Shown in pieces: positions 1 to 7,782 of a stretch of DNA of 64,000 nucleotides. The DNA is from an uncultured Pelagibacteraceae bacterium (GTDB taxonomy: Bacteria > Pseudomonadota > Alphaproteobacteria > Pelagibacterales > Pelagibacteraceae). Each line of letters begins with the position of its first letter. Within the stretch, counting starts at the first letter, position 1. A program made the position numbers and the translations under genes. The stretch spans positions 47,313 to 111,312 of the forward strand of contig CACDSA010000001.1 in assembly GCA_902555185.1 (NCBI GenBank), written 5' to 3'. The notes beneath the pieces are model-generated. The model made no database searches and was not told the origin of the DNA. It was given only the letters and a program-made list of their open reading frames with translations.

Positions 1-1718
1 CAACTGAACAAGAATTAAAGAATAATACAACTCTACAAAAAGAATTCCAAAACTTACTAGAAAAAGACTTTAAGGACAGAAAGCTTAAAGAAAACGAAAT
101 TATCAAAGCTACAATTACTGAAATTACCAAAAACTTTGTAGTTGTTGATTGCAAGGCAAAAATGGAAGGTATGATTCCAATTGAAGAGTTTAAAAATGAC
201 GATGATTTTAAAAAATTAAAAGTAGGATCTCAAATAGACGTCTTCTTAGAAAGAATTGAAAGTTTTAGAGGTGAGATAGTCATTTCTAGAGATAAAGCTA
301 GAAAAATGCGAGCATGGAAAAAAATGCAAAAGTATTTTGAAACACAAGAAGAGATGACAGGCTACATAACAGGTAAGGTAAAGGGAGGTTTTATCGCTAC
401 TGTTGAGGGTCTACCATGTTTTATGCCTTCTTCCCAGATTGATGTTAGACCTCTAAAAAGGATTGATCATCTCATGAATACTCCAGTAAAAGTTATTGCT
501 ACAAGAATAGACAAAAATAGAGGAAATGTATGTGTATCAAGAAGAGCAGTACTAGAAAAAAGTAAGAATGCTGAAATATCCAAAGCACTAAAAAATATTA
601 AAGAAGGCGATATAATTGAAAATGCAATTGTTAAAGCCACAACAGATTGGGGAATTTTTTTAGACATTAATGGGATAGATGCTTTGCTTCACGTTTCAGA
701 CTTAAGTCATGGAAGAGTAAAAAAACCTGCAGATTTAGTTTCAATTGGTCAGAAAATAAAAGTCAAAATTACAAAGATAGATGAAAAAACTAATCGTGTA
801 TCTGCTTCTGTTAAGGCATTAACAGAAGATCCTTATCAGAATATTGAAAAAAAATATAAAATTGGAGAGATCTATGATGGCACTGTGACTAAAATAATGG
901 ATTATGGTTGTTTTGTTAAAATTGAAGACGGCATTGAAGGTTTAATTCATAATTCTGAATTAGATTGGTCTAATAAGAATGTTAAACCTAGTAAGATTCT
1001 ATCAGTTTCTCAAAAAATCAAATTTAAAATTGTTAGTATTGATAAGGACACAAAAAGAGTTTCTTTATCCTATAAAGCAACATTAGATAATCCATGGAAT
1101 GAACTAAGAGAAAAAATCGGGGAAAAAGTAAAGATCAAAATAAATAATATTACAGATAAAGCTATTTTTGGAGAATTGACGGACTCTAAAATCTCAGGAA
1201 TGTTACATTATAAAGAAATTTCTTATGACGAAAACGTTGAAAATCTTAAAAAATTTAAAAAGAACGACACTATCGAGGTAAAAATTCTAGATGTAAAAGA
1301 TGATAAAATTAAGTTTTCTAAAAGAGCTCTTGAAAGAGATCCTTTTGATTGGTTTAAAGAAAATAATAAAAAAATTGGGGACGTTATTACAACCAGAGTT
1401 CACGAGGTTTTAAAAACTGGAGTGAAAGTTTCGATAGACAAAGATAAAAAGCTTATTGTAACAATCCGTAAGGCTGACCTGGCTAAAGAAACCGCCGACC
1501 AAAGAGTTGATATTTTTTCTTCGGGAAATGCTCTAGATGCGAAATTAATTGAGTTAGATTATAAGTTAAGAAAAATTAAATTATCTCCAAAGGCTGCGCA
1601 GCTTGACGAGGAAAAAACGTTAATTCAAAAATTCGGAGAAAATGCCACAAAATCTGGGGCAACTTTAAAAGGTATATTTGAAAAGGCTATAGGTAAAAAA
1701 AAGAAAAAAGAAAAATAA
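1..1718 (+). CDS. rpsA: 30S ribosomal protein S1 (5' end outside window)
   Basis: The frame is open from base 3 and runs to the stop at 1718, about 571 codons, so the true start lies upstream of the window and the internal ATG at 162 is not the start. The protein consists of repeated S1 (OB-fold) RNA-binding modules, with recurring segments such as GIFLDINGIDALLHVSDLS, GCFVKIEDGIEGLIHNSEL and related, more degenerate copies towards the C terminus. It ends in a lysine-rich tail. S1 binds mRNA on the small ribosomal subunit and helps initiation on messages with weak Shine-Dalgarno sites. The next gene, ihfB, begins immediately after its stop codon, an arrangement common in proteobacteria. Confidence 0.96.
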   Translation, partial: TEQELKNNTTLQKEFQNLLEKDFKDRKLKENEIIKATITEITKNFVVVDCKAKMEGMIPIEEFKNDDDFKKLKVGSQIDVFLERIESFRGEIVISRDKARKMRAWKKMQKYFETQEEMTGYITGKVKGGFIATVEGLPCFMPSSQIDVRPLKRIDHLMNTPVKVIATRIDKNRGNVCVSRRAVLEKSKNAEISKALKNIKEGDIIENAIVKATTDWGIFLDINGIDALLHVSDLSHGRVKKPADLVSIGQKIKVKITKIDEKTNRVSASVKALTEDPYQNIEKKYKIGEIYDGTVTKIMDYGCFVKIEDGIEGLIHNSELDWSNKNVKPSKILSVSQKIKFKIVSIDKDTKRVSLSYKATLDNPWNELREKIGEKVKIKINNITDKAIFGELTDSKISGMLHYKEISYDENVENLKKFKKNDTIEVKILDVKDDKIKFSKRALERDPFDWFKENNKKIGDVITTRVHEVLKTGVKVSIDKDKKLIVTIRKADLAKETADQRVDIFSSGNALDAKLIELDYKLRKIKLSPKAAQLDEEKTLIQKFGENATKSGATLKGIFEKAIGKKKKKEK

Positions 1719-2000
1719 TTGTCAAGACGAGAGCTCATTAAAAAACTTAGATATAAAAATCCAAAACTTAGTCAATCTGAAATAGAATTAGCTCTTGATG
1801 TATTTAGTAATAGTATAGAAAAAGCTCTCAAAGAGGGTAAAAATATTGAGTTAAGAGGTTTTGGAACTTTTTTTTTAAAAAAAATTAAAGAAAAATATAA
1901 AGCCAGAAATCCTAAAACTGGTGAATTAATTTATGTTCCTGAGAAAAATAAGATAAGATTTAGAGCAAGTAAAAAACTAAAAGAATTAATAAACGAATGA
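1719..2000 (+). CDS. ihfB: integration host factor subunit beta
   Basis: This 93-aa HU/IHF-family DNA-bending protein starts with a TTG codon directly after the rpsA stop; the N terminus SRRELIKKL matches the family start, so TTG is chosen. The hallmark RGFGTF (about residues 46-51) and the beta-arm tip ARNPKTGE with its intercalating proline are visible. IHF-beta normally pairs with IHF-alpha, which is not in this window. The gene overlaps pyrF by four bases (ATGA), indicating translational coupling. HU is an alternative, but the position after rpsA favours IhfB. Confidence 0.9.
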   Translation: MSRRELIKKLRYKNPKLSQSEIELALDVFSNSIEKALKEGKNIELRGFGTFFLKKIKEKYKARNPKTGELIYVPEKNKIRFRASKKLKELINE

Positions 2001-2668
2001 AAAAACCAAATATCTTTATTGCATGTGATACAACAAGTTTAAAAAAAATTAAATTGATAATCAAGCATTCGCAGATTAAAGAGATTAATTTCGGATATAA
2101 ATTCGGCTTGGAGTTTTTAAACTCTAAAGATGGGAGAAAATTTGTATCTCGTCTTAAAAATAAGATTACTTTTGGAGATTACAAGATTGCTGATATACCC
2201 AACACGTGTGTTTCTGCGATACGAGCAGTTAAAGATTTAAAATTGAATTATATTACAATTCATATTAGTTCAGGTATGAAAGCTCTTAAAGATGCTAAAA
2301 GAGTTTCAGGCAAAACCAAATTAATTGGTGTAACAATACTTACTTCGCTTGATAACAAGTCTTTGAAAGAAATAGGGTTTGATAAAGATGTAAAGAAATT
2401 GGTGCTTAAGCAAGCAAGGCTTGCAGCAAAAGCAAAATTAGATGCCATTGTATGTAGCCCCCATGAAATAAAAATTGTAAAAAAAGTTTTTAAAAAAGAA
2501 ATAATCACTCCAGGCATTAGATTAATTGGACATAGCAAAGGTGATCAAAAAAGAGTGATGACGCCAAGACAGGCTTTTCAAAATGGGGCAACTGCCCTTG
2601 TCATGGGTAGAAGCCTCACAAGTAATATAAAAAAAAATATACAAATATTGATCAAAGAATTAAAATAA
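1997..2668 (+). CDS. pyrF: orotidine 5'-phosphate decarboxylase
   Basis: The 223-aa TIM-barrel enzyme performs the last step of UMP synthesis. The catalytic D-x-K-x-x-D segment is present as GDYKIADIPNT (about residues 55-65), followed by the family segments VTILTS, VCSPHE, PGIR and DQKRVMTP, and the phosphate-binding VMGR near the C terminus. The early KVG motif of the family reads FGYKFG here, a mild deviation. It overlaps ihfB by four bases and lies one base before trpF, so it belongs to the rpsA-folC operon. Confidence 0.92.
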   Translation: MKKPNIFIACDTTSLKKIKLIIKHSQIKEINFGYKFGLEFLNSKDGRKFVSRLKNKITFGDYKIADIPNTCVSAIRAVKDLKLNYITIHISSGMKALKDAKRVSGKTKLIGVTILTSLDNKSLKEIGFDKDVKKLVLKQARLAAKAKLDAIVCSPHEIKIVKKVFKKEIITPGIRLIGHSKGDQKRVMTPRQAFQNGATALVMGRSLTSNIKKNIQILIKELK

Positions 2669-2669
2669 C

Positions 2670-3284
2670 ATGAGAGTTAAAGTTTGTGGTTTACACCCAA
2701 TCAGAGATGTTCAGCTTTGTATAGATCTAGGAATAAATTTCTTAGGTTTTGTGTTTTATGAAAAATCTCCACGAAACTTAAACCTGGAAGATGTTAAGAA
2801 ATTAAAGAACTACGATAAAAAAGATTCATTTTTTACAGCAGTAACCGTAGATCCAACTAATGATTTTATCAAAAGTGTAGTTTTAAAAAATTTTGATTAT
2901 ATCCAATTACATGGTTCGGAAACTATTGAACGAGTGAGAGAAATTAAATCTATGGGTTTAAAAATAATCAAAGCTATTAAGATAAACAAAGAGTCGGATA
3001 TCAATCATTATAAAAAATATAAGCAAGCCGATATTATCTTATTTGATACACCTGGTATGGAAAAGTCTATAGAGTTTCCTGAAAATTTGATTTCAAAACT
3101 TCCCAAAGGTGAAAAATACGCAGTTGCAGGATCAATTTCTCAAAATAATATTGAAAATATTGCGAAATTAGGAGTTACCTTTTGTGATTTGTCGAGTAGC
3201 TTGGAATTCGATACACAAATAGGATACAAAGATCATCAAAAAATAAAAAGATTTATTAAAAAAGTAAATGAGATTAAAAATTAG
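2670..3284 (+). CDS. trpF: phosphoribosylanthranilate isomerase
   Basis: The 204-aa barrel protein catalyses the third step of tryptophan synthesis. The N-terminal VKVCGL contains the general-base cysteine, and the general-acid aspartate is in LFDTPG (about residues 128-133). The phosphate-binding loop usually read as GGTGK is PGMEKS here, and the final GVDVSSGVE-type motif is CDLSSSLE, so the protein is divergent although the catalytic pair is kept. The last 17 bases overlap the trpB start. Confidence 0.85.
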   Translation: MRVKVCGLHPIRDVQLCIDLGINFLGFVFYEKSPRNLNLEDVKKLKNYDKKDSFFTAVTVDPTNDFIKSVVLKNFDYIQLHGSETIERVREIKSMGLKIIKAIKINKESDINHYKKYKQADIILFDTPGMEKSIEFPENLISKLPKGEKYAVAGSISQNNIENIAKLGVTFCDLSSSLEFDTQIGYKDHQKIKRFIKKVNEIKN

Positions 3285-4501
3285 AAAAGGTATACCGTTA
3301 ATCGATCAACACGATAAAAACTGTATGTATGGCGGTAAATTTGGTGGAAATTTTATACCTGAAACTTTAAAAAAACCCATAGACGATTTAACAAAATTAT
3401 TTACTAAGCTAAGGAAGGATAAAAAATTTCTTAAAGAAAGAGATCATTACTTCAAATCTTATGTAGGTGCTCCCACGCCTTTTATAAAATTAGAAAATTT
3501 AACAGATAGACTTGGAGGTGCTCAAATTTATGCAAAAGTAGTATCTGAGGCTAATGGTGGGGCACATAAAATTTATAACGCAACGGTACATTGTCTAATA
3601 GCTCGAAGAGCCGGACTTCGACAGATTGTGGGGGATACCCGGCGCAGGATATGCAGGCAAAATGCTTTCAATGGCAGCTAAAAAATTTGGTCTTAAATGT
3701 AAAATTTTTATGGGTGCTAAAGATATCAAAAGACAAAGACCTAACGTTGAAGCTATCAAAAAAAATGGTGCAAAAATAGTTCCTGTTACTACTGGAAGTC
3801 AAACACTAGTTGATGCTGTGAGTGAATGTATGAGATATTGGGTTTCAAATTGTGACACTGCACATATGTGTGTAGGTTCAACAGTAGGTCCTAACATATT
3901 TATTAAAATTTGTGCATGGAGTACAGCTCAAATTTCAAGAGAATTAATTAAGCAAGTTAAAGAGGAATTTGGAAGAATTCCTGATAAATTAAAATTAATT
4001 AATTGTGTGGGAGGTGGAAGTTCTGCGGCTGGTTTCTGGAATGAATTTATGGATACTAATGCTGAGTTTATTGGAGTAGAGGCTGGTGGCCCTAAAAATA
4101 GTAATTTACATGCAGCTCCACTTACTAATGGATCTAAAATAGGAATTCTTCATGGAGCTGCCCAGTATGTAATACAAGATAAAGAAGGTCAAATAGGTTC
4201 AACTGAATCAATATCTGCAGGTCTTGATTACCCTGGAATTTCTCCTCTTCATTGTTTTCTCAAAGATGCGAAAAGAGCTAAATATACATCTGCAAGTGAT
4301 GAAGAAGCTCTTAAAGCTTATCAATTAGTTTCGAAACTTGAAAATATTTCTCCTTCACTTGAGCCTTCACATGCTTTTGCTGAAGCAATTAAATTAGCTC
4401 CTAAATTAAAATCATCCGAAGTTATTATTGTAAATTCCTGCGGCGATAGTCTTAAAGATAAAGATATTATTCAACGAAAATTAGGGTCTTACGCAAGATG
4501 A
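3268..4501 (+). pseudogene. trpB: tryptophan synthase beta chain, split by a one-base frameshift
   Basis: The N-terminal part (frame from 3268) runs through YVGAPTP and the PLP-lysine segment GGAHKIYN (Lys101). It should continue GDTGAGYAGKML, but an extra C in the CCC at 3638-3640 shifts it out of frame. The rest continues in the next frame from about 3641 to 4501, with RQRPN, the PLP phosphate loop CVGGGSSAAG and EPSHAF. Removing one C gives an uninterrupted 410-aa protein of normal TrpB length that aligns to Salmonella TrpB without gaps around the break. Even repaired, the protein is unusual: the catalytic Glu109 is Asp, Lys167 is Val, and the C-terminal Ser377 position reads Cys with an altered GRGDKD motif. 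It is either a genuine lesion or a sequencing error. It overlaps trpA by four bases. Confidence 0.85.
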
Positions 4502-5298
4502 AATCAAAAATAGTTCTTGCCTTTAATAAATGTAAAAAACTGAGAAGACCTGCCTTAATTACTTACACAGTTGCTGGAGATAACACTAAAAATAATTCTC
4601 TCAAAATTTTAAATAAAATATCTAAATACGCAGATATTCTTGAGCTTGGATTTCCGCATAATACACCCATAGCTGATGGTGGGCAAATACAAGGTAGTTC
4701 ACACCGAGCTTTAAAAAATGGAATAAAATTAAAAGATGTTTTTCAAATTGTTAAAAAATTTAAAAAAAATAATCCTGATAAACCTATTATTTTAATGGGA
4801 TATTTTAATTTAATCTATCAAAACGGTGAAGATAACTTTTTAAAAAGTTGTAAAATATCAGGAGTGGATGGATTAATTATAGTTGATCTTCCATACCCTG
4901 AAAATAAAAATTTCGCTAATAAGTGCAAAAGAAAATCAATAAATTTCATACAACTTTTATCCCCAACTACGTCTAAAGATAGAATGAAAAAAATTATCAA
5001 AGACTCACACGATATGATTTACTACATATCAATGTTATCAACTACTGGGGGGAAATTAAAAGTTTCACCAAAAAAAATTATTCAAAACTATAATGCAATA
5101 AAAAAAATCAATCCTAAAAAAAACCTTGTGATTGGATTCGGAATTACTGATAAAACTATTTCCTCCTTAAAATCAGCAAATGGACTAGTTTTAGGAAGTT
5201 ATCTATGTAAAACAATAACAAATTCACTCAAAATGAGACAAAATCCTGTCACAAAGTTAGATCAAGTAATGTATAATCTGAAGAAAAAAATTTTATGA
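4498..5298 (+). CDS. trpA: tryptophan synthase alpha chain
   Basis: The 266-aa TIM-barrel subunit cleaves indole-glycerol phosphate to indole for TrpB. Catalytic Glu49 and Asp60 equivalents are visible in LELGFP and IADGGQIQ, and the phosphate-binding GFGI and LGSY segments are present near the C terminus. The interface residue Asp56 (normally PFSDPLADG) is Thr here (PHNTPIADG), matching the loss of its partner Lys167 in TrpB. The loop YLLSRAGVTG is YYISMLSTTG. Four-base overlaps with trpB and accD indicate tight coupling. Confidence 0.88.
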   Translation: MKSKIVLAFNKCKKLRRPALITYTVAGDNTKNNSLKILNKISKYADILELGFPHNTPIADGGQIQGSSHRALKNGIKLKDVFQIVKKFKKNNPDKPIILMGYFNLIYQNGEDNFLKSCKISGVDGLIIVDLPYPENKNFANKCKRKSINFIQLLSPTTSKDRMKKIIKDSHDMIYYISMLSTTGGKLKVSPKKIIQNYNAIKKINPKKNLVIGFGITDKTISSLKSANGLVLGSYLCKTITNSLKMRQNPVTKLDQVMYNLKKKIL

Positions 5299-6209
5299 AT
5301 TGGATAACAAAATTTATTAAACCTAAAATAAAATCCCTTTTTGAAAAAAAATCTTCTAAAGTTGAGGAGAATCTTTGGACTACATGTAGCTGTAAAAACT
5401 TAATTTACAAGGAGGATATGTATACAAATCTTATGGTTTGTCCAAAATGTGGGGCACATCATAAATTGACCTGCATGGATAGGTTTAATATTTTTTTTGA
5501 TAATAAAAACTTTGAAATAATTGAAACGCCTCTTCCTAAAGATGATCCTTTAGGATTTGAAGATAAAAAAAAATATACTGAGCGTTTAAAAACTGCAAGA
5601 AAGCTAACCGGACAAGATGATGCTGTATTAATTGCAGTGGGTAGAGTTCAAGGACTAGATGTAATTGTTGGCGCTCAAGATTTCAGATTTATTGGAGGCT
5701 CTCTAGGTGCAGCAAGTGGTGAAGCATTTATAGCGGGAGCACAAAAGGCTTTGGAAAAAAATATCCCTTATATTTTTTTTAGTAGCTCTGGTGGAGCTCG
5801 TATGATGGAGTCAATGATAAGCTTGTCACAAATGAGTCGAACTTCACTGGCAGTACATGAACTAAGAAAAAAAAATATTCCATTCGTCTCTGTATGTTGT
5901 ATGCCAACAACAGGTGGAGTTACAGCCAGCTATGCTATGCTAGGTGACTTTATAATTTCGGAACCAGGTGCAACTATTGGTTTTGCGGGTCGCAGAGTTA
6001 TTCAAGATACAGTAAGAGAAACTTTACCAGACGATTTTCAAACCTCAGAATGGGCTCGAGATGTAGGACAAATAGATTTGGTAGTTGAGAGACAATATTT
6101 AAATTCAACTATTTCTACTTTACTAAAAGTTTTATTGAAAAAGGCAGAAGCTCAATCTAAACAAGAGTCTAATGTCACAATCGATAAATCTATACAAACA
6201 GCTAGCTAA
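5295..6209 (+). CDS. accD: acetyl-CoA carboxylase carboxyltransferase subunit beta
   Basis: The 304-aa protein is half of the carboxyltransferase that makes malonyl-CoA. The acyl-CoA-binding crotonase-like core is clear: FIGGSLGAASGEA, SSSGGARMMES, PTTGGVTASYAMLGD and GFAGRRVI. The N-terminal zinc ribbon has the second pair as VCPKCG, but the first pair reads TTCSCKN, a C-x-C instead of the usual C-x2-C. It follows trpA with a four-base overlap, and its end overlaps folC by 38 bases. Confidence 0.93.
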   Translation: MNWITKFIKPKIKSLFEKKSSKVEENLWTTCSCKNLIYKEDMYTNLMVCPKCGAHHKLTCMDRFNIFFDNKNFEIIETPLPKDDPLGFEDKKKYTERLKTARKLTGQDDAVLIAVGRVQGLDVIVGAQDFRFIGGSLGAASGEAFIAGAQKALEKNIPYIFFSSSGGARMMESMISLSQMSRTSLAVHELRKKNIPFVSVCCMPTTGGVTASYAMLGDFIISEPGATIGFAGRRVIQDTVRETLPDDFQTSEWARDVGQIDLVVERQYLNSTISTLLKVLLKKAEAQSKQESNVTIDKSIQTAS

Positions 6210-7434
6210 TCATAAGCTTTTTAATAAATCTGTAATTTTTGGCCTTAAGAGAATAAAGCAAGCGCTTAATTTGTTAGGACATCCAGAAAGAAAACTTAAA
6301 AATGTAATTTCGGTCATAGGTGAGTCAGGAAAATTTTCCACATTATTTACTTTGAAGTCATTTATTGAAGCAAATAATCAAAAAGTGACTGCTCATATTT
6401 CCCCTTCACTGCGAGACATAAGTGAAAGATTTTACATGGGTAATAAATACTTGACCCATTCAGAAATTAAAAAAACTATAAAGCAGATAGAAAAATTAAA
6501 TATTCCTCTAACAGTTTTTGAGTGTCTTACGTTGGTTTACGTTATTAATGCTTCAAAAATAAACGCCGATTACAATATACAAGAAACTGGAGCTCTCTGG
6601 AGGTTAGACTCAAATAATATCAATGACTTTCCGAAAATTCAGATTTGTACAAATATCAATAAACAACATTTAAATTTTTTAAAAAGAAAAACTTTAGATG
6701 AAGTAATTAAAGAAGATGTGGGGTTTCTAAGTAATTTTACAAATATTTATATAGGTAAACAATCACCATATGTTTTAAGAAAAATTAAGATGCAATTAAA
6801 AAATAATACAAGTAAAATTATTTACCCAAGCTCTTGGAAATTAATTAAAAAAGGTAAACAGTATTACTATCAAGATAGAAAATTTAAAATAAAGCTTAAT
6901 ACCAAAAATGTTCATTCTAAAGGAATGTTTGAAAATGTTTGTCTAGCCATTAAGGTAGCTCTTGATCTTAATATAGATAAGAGAACTATTCAAAAGGCCT
7001 TACCTTTGCTCTCTTTTGAGGGACGTTTTCAATACCTTAGTAAAGGCAAAATTAAAAATAAACTGAATAGAAATGAAATCATCATGATTGACGGCGCACA
7101 TGCTATTGCTGATGCACGAAACCTTGCAAAATATTTAAAAAATATAAAAATTCCTAAATATGGAATTTGGGCTATGACTAAAAACAAAGACCCAGATTTA
7201 TTTATCAAAAAACTGAAAGGAGCATTTAAAAAAATTGTTACGATGCCCATCGAAAATGAGTTCAACTCTGTCTCGGCAAATGAACTTTATAAAGTAGCAG
7301 TTAAAAATAAATTACTAGTAGAAAAAAGTAATAATTTCACAGAAGCATTAAAAAAAATAAGTAGTAAAGAAAAAAAACTAATTGTTTGTTTTGGTAGCCT
7401 TTATAACTGTGGAAATATTTTAAATAAAAATTAA
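6172..7434 (+). CDS. folC: FolC-like folylpolyglutamate/dihydrofolate synthase, divergent active site
   Basis: The 420-aa Mur-ligase-fold protein lies at the conserved folC position after accD. Recognisable landmarks are the P-loop GESGKFST (usually GTNGKGS), ISPSLRDISERF, ETGALWRLDSNN (usually EVGLGGRLDATN), FEGRFQ, IDGAHAIADAR (usually DGAHNP) and the C-terminal FGSLYNCG. The segment that normally holds the carbamylated lysine (REKAGI) reads KEDVGF. The family is clear, but these changes make ordinary activity uncertain. The start at 6172 lies inside accD. It converges on trxA with a four-base overlap. Confidence 0.8.
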   Translation: MSQSINLYKQLANHKLFNKSVIFGLKRIKQALNLLGHPERKLKNVISVIGESGKFSTLFTLKSFIEANNQKVTAHISPSLRDISERFYMGNKYLTHSEIKKTIKQIEKLNIPLTVFECLTLVYVINASKINADYNIQETGALWRLDSNNINDFPKIQICTNINKQHLNFLKRKTLDEVIKEDVGFLSNFTNIYIGKQSPYVLRKIKMQLKNNTSKIIYPSSWKLIKKGKQYYYQDRKFKIKLNTKNVHSKGMFENVCLAIKVALDLNIDKRTIQKALPLLSFEGRFQYLSKGKIKNKLNRNEIIMIDGAHAIADARNLAKYLKNIKIPKYGIWAMTKNKDPDLFIKKLKGAFKKIVTMPIENEFNSVSANELYKVAVKNKLLVEKSNNFTEALKKISSKEKKLIVCFGSLYNCGNILNKN

Positions 7435-7748
7435 ATATGAGGTTTAATAAATTCTAGCATATCTTTTTCGCTTGAAGCACCAACTTTCGTTCCTAAAAGT
7501 TTTCCCTCTTTAAATAAAAGAATTGTTGGCACACCTCTCACTGAATATTTAGTTGGCTCATTAGGCTGACTTTCAATGTCATGATAATAACAATCAATTT
7601 TATCTGACATGTCATTTGAAATTTTTTCTATTATCGGTTTAAGCTGCTGACATGGCGAACACCATGAAGCTGAAAATTGTATCAATGAAAGTTTGCTCCC
7701 ACCTATTTGATCACCAAATTTTTCGTCAGTAGAATCTTTAAATGCCAT
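7431..7748 (-). CDS. trxA: thioredoxin
   Basis: The 105-aa protein has the redox motif WCSPC at residues 29-33 (WCGPC in most thioredoxins, with Gly replaced by Ser) and the cis-proline segment GVPTILLF near residue 72. It reduces cytoplasmic disulfides and supplies reductases such as MsrA. In many alphaproteobacteria trxA lies between addA and folC; folC is still its neighbour, but the gene on the other side is exonuclease I. It is the last gene of the long minus-strand operon, 34 bases after sbcB. Confidence 0.93.
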   Translation of the reverse strand: MAFKDSTDEKFGDQIGGSKLSLIQFSASWCSPCQQLKPIIEKISNDMSDKIDCYYHDIESQPNEPTKYSVRGVPTILLFKEGKLLGTKVGASSEKDMLEFIKPHI

Positions 7749-7782
7749 AACCTTTAAATAAGTGTTTTTGAATTTTTGTCAA

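Noticed and set aside
162-1718. ATG at 162 as the start of rpsA
   Set aside because: The frame is open back to base 3 with family-like S1 residues, so the true start is upstream of the window.
3590-3680. Programmed frameshift in trpB
   Set aside because: No slippery heptamer, nearby Shine-Dalgarno or stimulatory hairpin was evident around the extra C, so a mutation or sequencing error is more likely.
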